Assembly (NCBI GenBank): GCA_017992485.1
Contig: JAGOOL010000035.1
Location: forward strand, 1 to 5,801
Direction of reading: 5' to 3'
DNA length: 5,801 nucleotides
DNA from: Minisyncoccota bacterium
Lineage (GTDB): Bacteria > Patescibacteriota > Minisyncoccia > Phycocordibacterales > UBA9973
Shown: in pieces, positions 5,006-5,801 of the stretch
Layout: each line of letters starts with the position of its first letter
Position numbering within the stretch: the first letter of the stretch is position 1
Notes under the pieces: model-generated
The model's database searches: none
Seen by the model: only the letters and a program-made list of their open reading frames with translations
Told to the model about the DNA's origin: nothing
Program-made: the position numbers and the translations under genes

Positions 5006-5064
5006 GGTTAGGACACCGGCTTCTCAAGCCGATAATCGGAGTTCGATTCTCCGTAGGGTCACCA
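4990..5064 (+). tRNA. tRNA-Glu, anticodon CTC, CCA encoded
   Basis: A 75-nt cloverleaf that decodes GAG. The acceptor GGCCCTA (4990-4996) pairs with TAGGGTC (5053-5059) through one G/T wobble at the second pair. The D-arm begins GTC at 4999 and closes with GAC at 5012-5014. The anticodon arm is CCGGC-TTCTCAA-GCCGA, with CTC at 5023-5025 and a C/A mismatch at its base pair 27-43. The T-arm is CGGAG-TTCGATT-CTCCG (5037-5053 region). Discriminator A and CCA (5061-5064) are genomically encoded. Overall sequence and D-arm resemble bacterial tRNA-Glu. It is preceded by a broken partial copy of itself and followed by a terminator hairpin. Confidence 0.93.
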
Positions 5065-5095
5065 GTGAATGTTTTGAATGTCTAGGGAAAAGAAA

Positions 5096-5122
5096 AAGGC
5101 CTCACGGTTAGGTGGAGGCCTT
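5096..5122. terminator. Two-way terminator hairpin between tRNA-Glu and the convergent gene
   Basis: AAGGCCTC (5096-5103) and GAGGCCTT (5115-5122) form a perfect 8-bp GC-rich stem around an 11-nt loop. On the minus strand it is followed by TTTTTCTTTT, a classic intrinsic terminator for the 5130-5558 gene. On the plus strand the tail is only TTAAAT, so tRNA termination here is less certain. The loop contains ACGGTTAGG, also present in the tRNA D-arm. Confidence 0.82.
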
Positions 5123-5129
5123 AAATACA

Positions 5130-5558
5130 TTAACTAATCTCGATTACGTTTATATCTTCATCAAGTTTAAAGTTCATCACGTCAACTGTTTCTGTTGAGG
5201 TATCTCCTGTTTCTAAAAATTTCAAATTATACCTTGCCCAGAACTTAGCTATCCCAAGTGCTTCATCATAGTCTTTCCCTGGATAGTGGCAAATGAAGTG
5301 TTCAAGCGGTGACCAATCTTTTCCAGTAGCAATATGTACTGAATCCAGGTCATGCTCTCTTAGTCCACTCGGTATTTCGCAGATAAATATTTCGATTGAA
5401 CCATTTTGAGGAAATGTATCTTCTGGGTACTTCAATACAAAATCTTCTTTTTCTTCTCGCGGGCAAAAGATAAAAGAAAATGTATAACTGATTCCTTTTC
5501 TATTAAGAAAGAGGGCTACATACCTTGGTAGCTGGTCTTTAGAGATGGTGAATATCAT
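5130..5558 (-). CDS. Uncharacterised 142-aa acidic protein
   Basis: I do not recognise this family. It is a small soluble protein rich in acidic and aromatic residues, without a signal peptide, membrane helix or obvious catalytic motif. The N-terminal part alternates hydrophobic and charged residues (MIFTISKDQLPRYVALFLNR, then SYTFSFIF at 24-31), suggesting beta strands plus a helix. Three cysteines (32, 60, 90) are scattered, and the segment 95-116 (KDYDEALGIAKFWARYNLKFLE) looks helical. The ATG at 5558 lies 17 nt after a good -10, so the start is well placed even without a Shine-Dalgarno site. It is transcribed divergently from the gene at 5641 out of an interlocked promoter pair and ends at a strong terminator. 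Its DNA appears more AT-rich than dnaJ or rmuC, which may hint at separate origin. Confidence 0.75.
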   Translation of the reverse strand: MIFTISKDQLPRYVALFLNRKGISYTFSFIFCPREEKEDFVLKYPEDTFPQNGSIEIFICEIPSGLREHDLDSVHIATGKDWSPLEHFICHYPGKDYDEALGIAKFWARYNLKFLETGDTSTETVDVMNFKLDEDINVIEIS

Positions 5559-5575
5559 ATTTCTTGGTTTTTAAT

Positions 5576-5603
5576 ATTCTACCTTATTAATTGACAAAGT
5601 CAA
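5576..5603 (-). promoter_or_regulatory. Strong sigma-70-type promoter of the 5130-5558 gene
   Basis: On the minus strand TTGACT (5603-5598, five of six), a 16-nt spacer and TAGAAT (5581-5576, five of six). The start should be near 5569, about 11 nt before the ATG. It overlaps the divergent promoter at 5591-5619. Confidence 0.75.
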
Positions 5604-5619
5604 GCTGAAAAGATATAAT
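5591..5619 (+). promoter_or_regulatory. Perfect-consensus sigma-70-type promoter of the 5641 gene
   Basis: TTGACA (5591-5596), a 17-nt spacer and TATAAT (5614-5619): both hexamers and the spacing match the consensus exactly. The start would be near 5626, giving a leader of about 15 nt before the ATG at 5641. Confidence 0.88.
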
Positions 5620-5640
5620 TACTAAAACTAAATCATAATT

Positions 5641-5801
5641 ATGAACTGGAATATTTACACACTAAAAAGTAGTGGACAAAATTTAAACGGCGTAATGCTG
5701 CGTGGTCGTATTAGAAAATTCGGCATTAACAATAATATTGTTATTTTGGCGGAAAACACCGAAGACATAGAGAACGGTGTTCGGATCGCGCTCTTATCCA
5801 C
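5641..5801 (+). CDS. Truncated gene, possibly acylphosphatase-like
   Basis: The frame is open from the ATG at 5641 to the window edge; 53 complete codons are visible. A perfect consensus promoter lies 21 nt upstream, so this is very likely a real gene start. The sequence suggests a beta-alpha-beta protein: GVMLR at 17-21, then KFGIN, then NIVILAEN at 32-39. In acylphosphatases a GVxFR loop supplies a phosphate-binding Arg and a catalytic Asn follows 18 residues later (Arg23 and Asn41 in the human enzyme). Here Arg21 and Asn39 are also exactly 18 apart, followed by a strand-like NGVRIALLS. That supports an acylphosphatase-like fold, but the similarity is short and the usual Trp before the Asn is absent. 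No Shine-Dalgarno site is seen. Gene reality is fairly sure; the family is only a suggestion. Confidence 0.65.
   Translation, partial: MNWNIYTLKSSGQNLNGVMLRGRIRKFGINNNIVILAENTEDIENGVRIALLS

Overview
This window looks like ordinary chromosomal DNA from a small-genome bacterium, most likely a Candidate Phyla Radiation (Patescibacteria/Parcubacteria-type) organism. That placement is inference. It rests on compact or single-domain versions of common proteins, the absence of recognisable Shine-Dalgarno sites, and -10 boxes that sit only 6-8 nt before several start codons, implying leaderless mRNAs. All readable genes use the standard bacterial code. The six complete protein genes end in TAA or TAG, and none contains an in-frame TGA.

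Left block, minus strand (1-2359): an MGMT-family DNA repair protein (2087-2359), dnaJ (979-2064) and trpS (1-964, cut by the left edge) lie head to tail with gaps of 22 and 14 nt. Each has its own -10-like box just before its ATG. They form a loose stress, repair and translation cluster rather than a single-function operon.

Central block, plus strand (2360-4123): a 206-nt divergent intergenic region carries two outward promoters, a 10-bp motif placed at matching positions upstream of both, and a 12-bp AT-rich hairpin. It leads into a four-helix DUF2231 membrane protein (2566-3069) and, 4 nt later, rmuC (3074-4123). A bidirectional terminator (4153-4173) separates rmuC from a convergent gene.

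Right block (4203-5801): this part looks more accessory. It holds two unrecognised minus-strand proteins (4203-4802 and 5130-5558), a tRNA-Glu(CTC) gene (4990-5064), and directly upstream of it a degenerate 5'-part copy of that tRNA (4928-4984). The copy has a rebuilt D-arm and an anticodon-loop change from CTC to CGG. A second two-way terminator follows the tRNA. At the far right, two strong divergent promoters overlap so that their -35 boxes form one palindrome (5591-5603). They drive the 5130-5558 gene leftward and a truncated gene (5641-5801, possibly acylphosphatase-like) rightward.

The points most worth a second look are the tRNA-like partial duplication, the interlocked divergent promoters, the leaderless promoter pattern, the paired motif between the MGMT and DUF2231 genes, and the altered HIGH-region motif in TrpRS. 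I found no CRISPR array, insertion sequence, rRNA or recognisable defence system.
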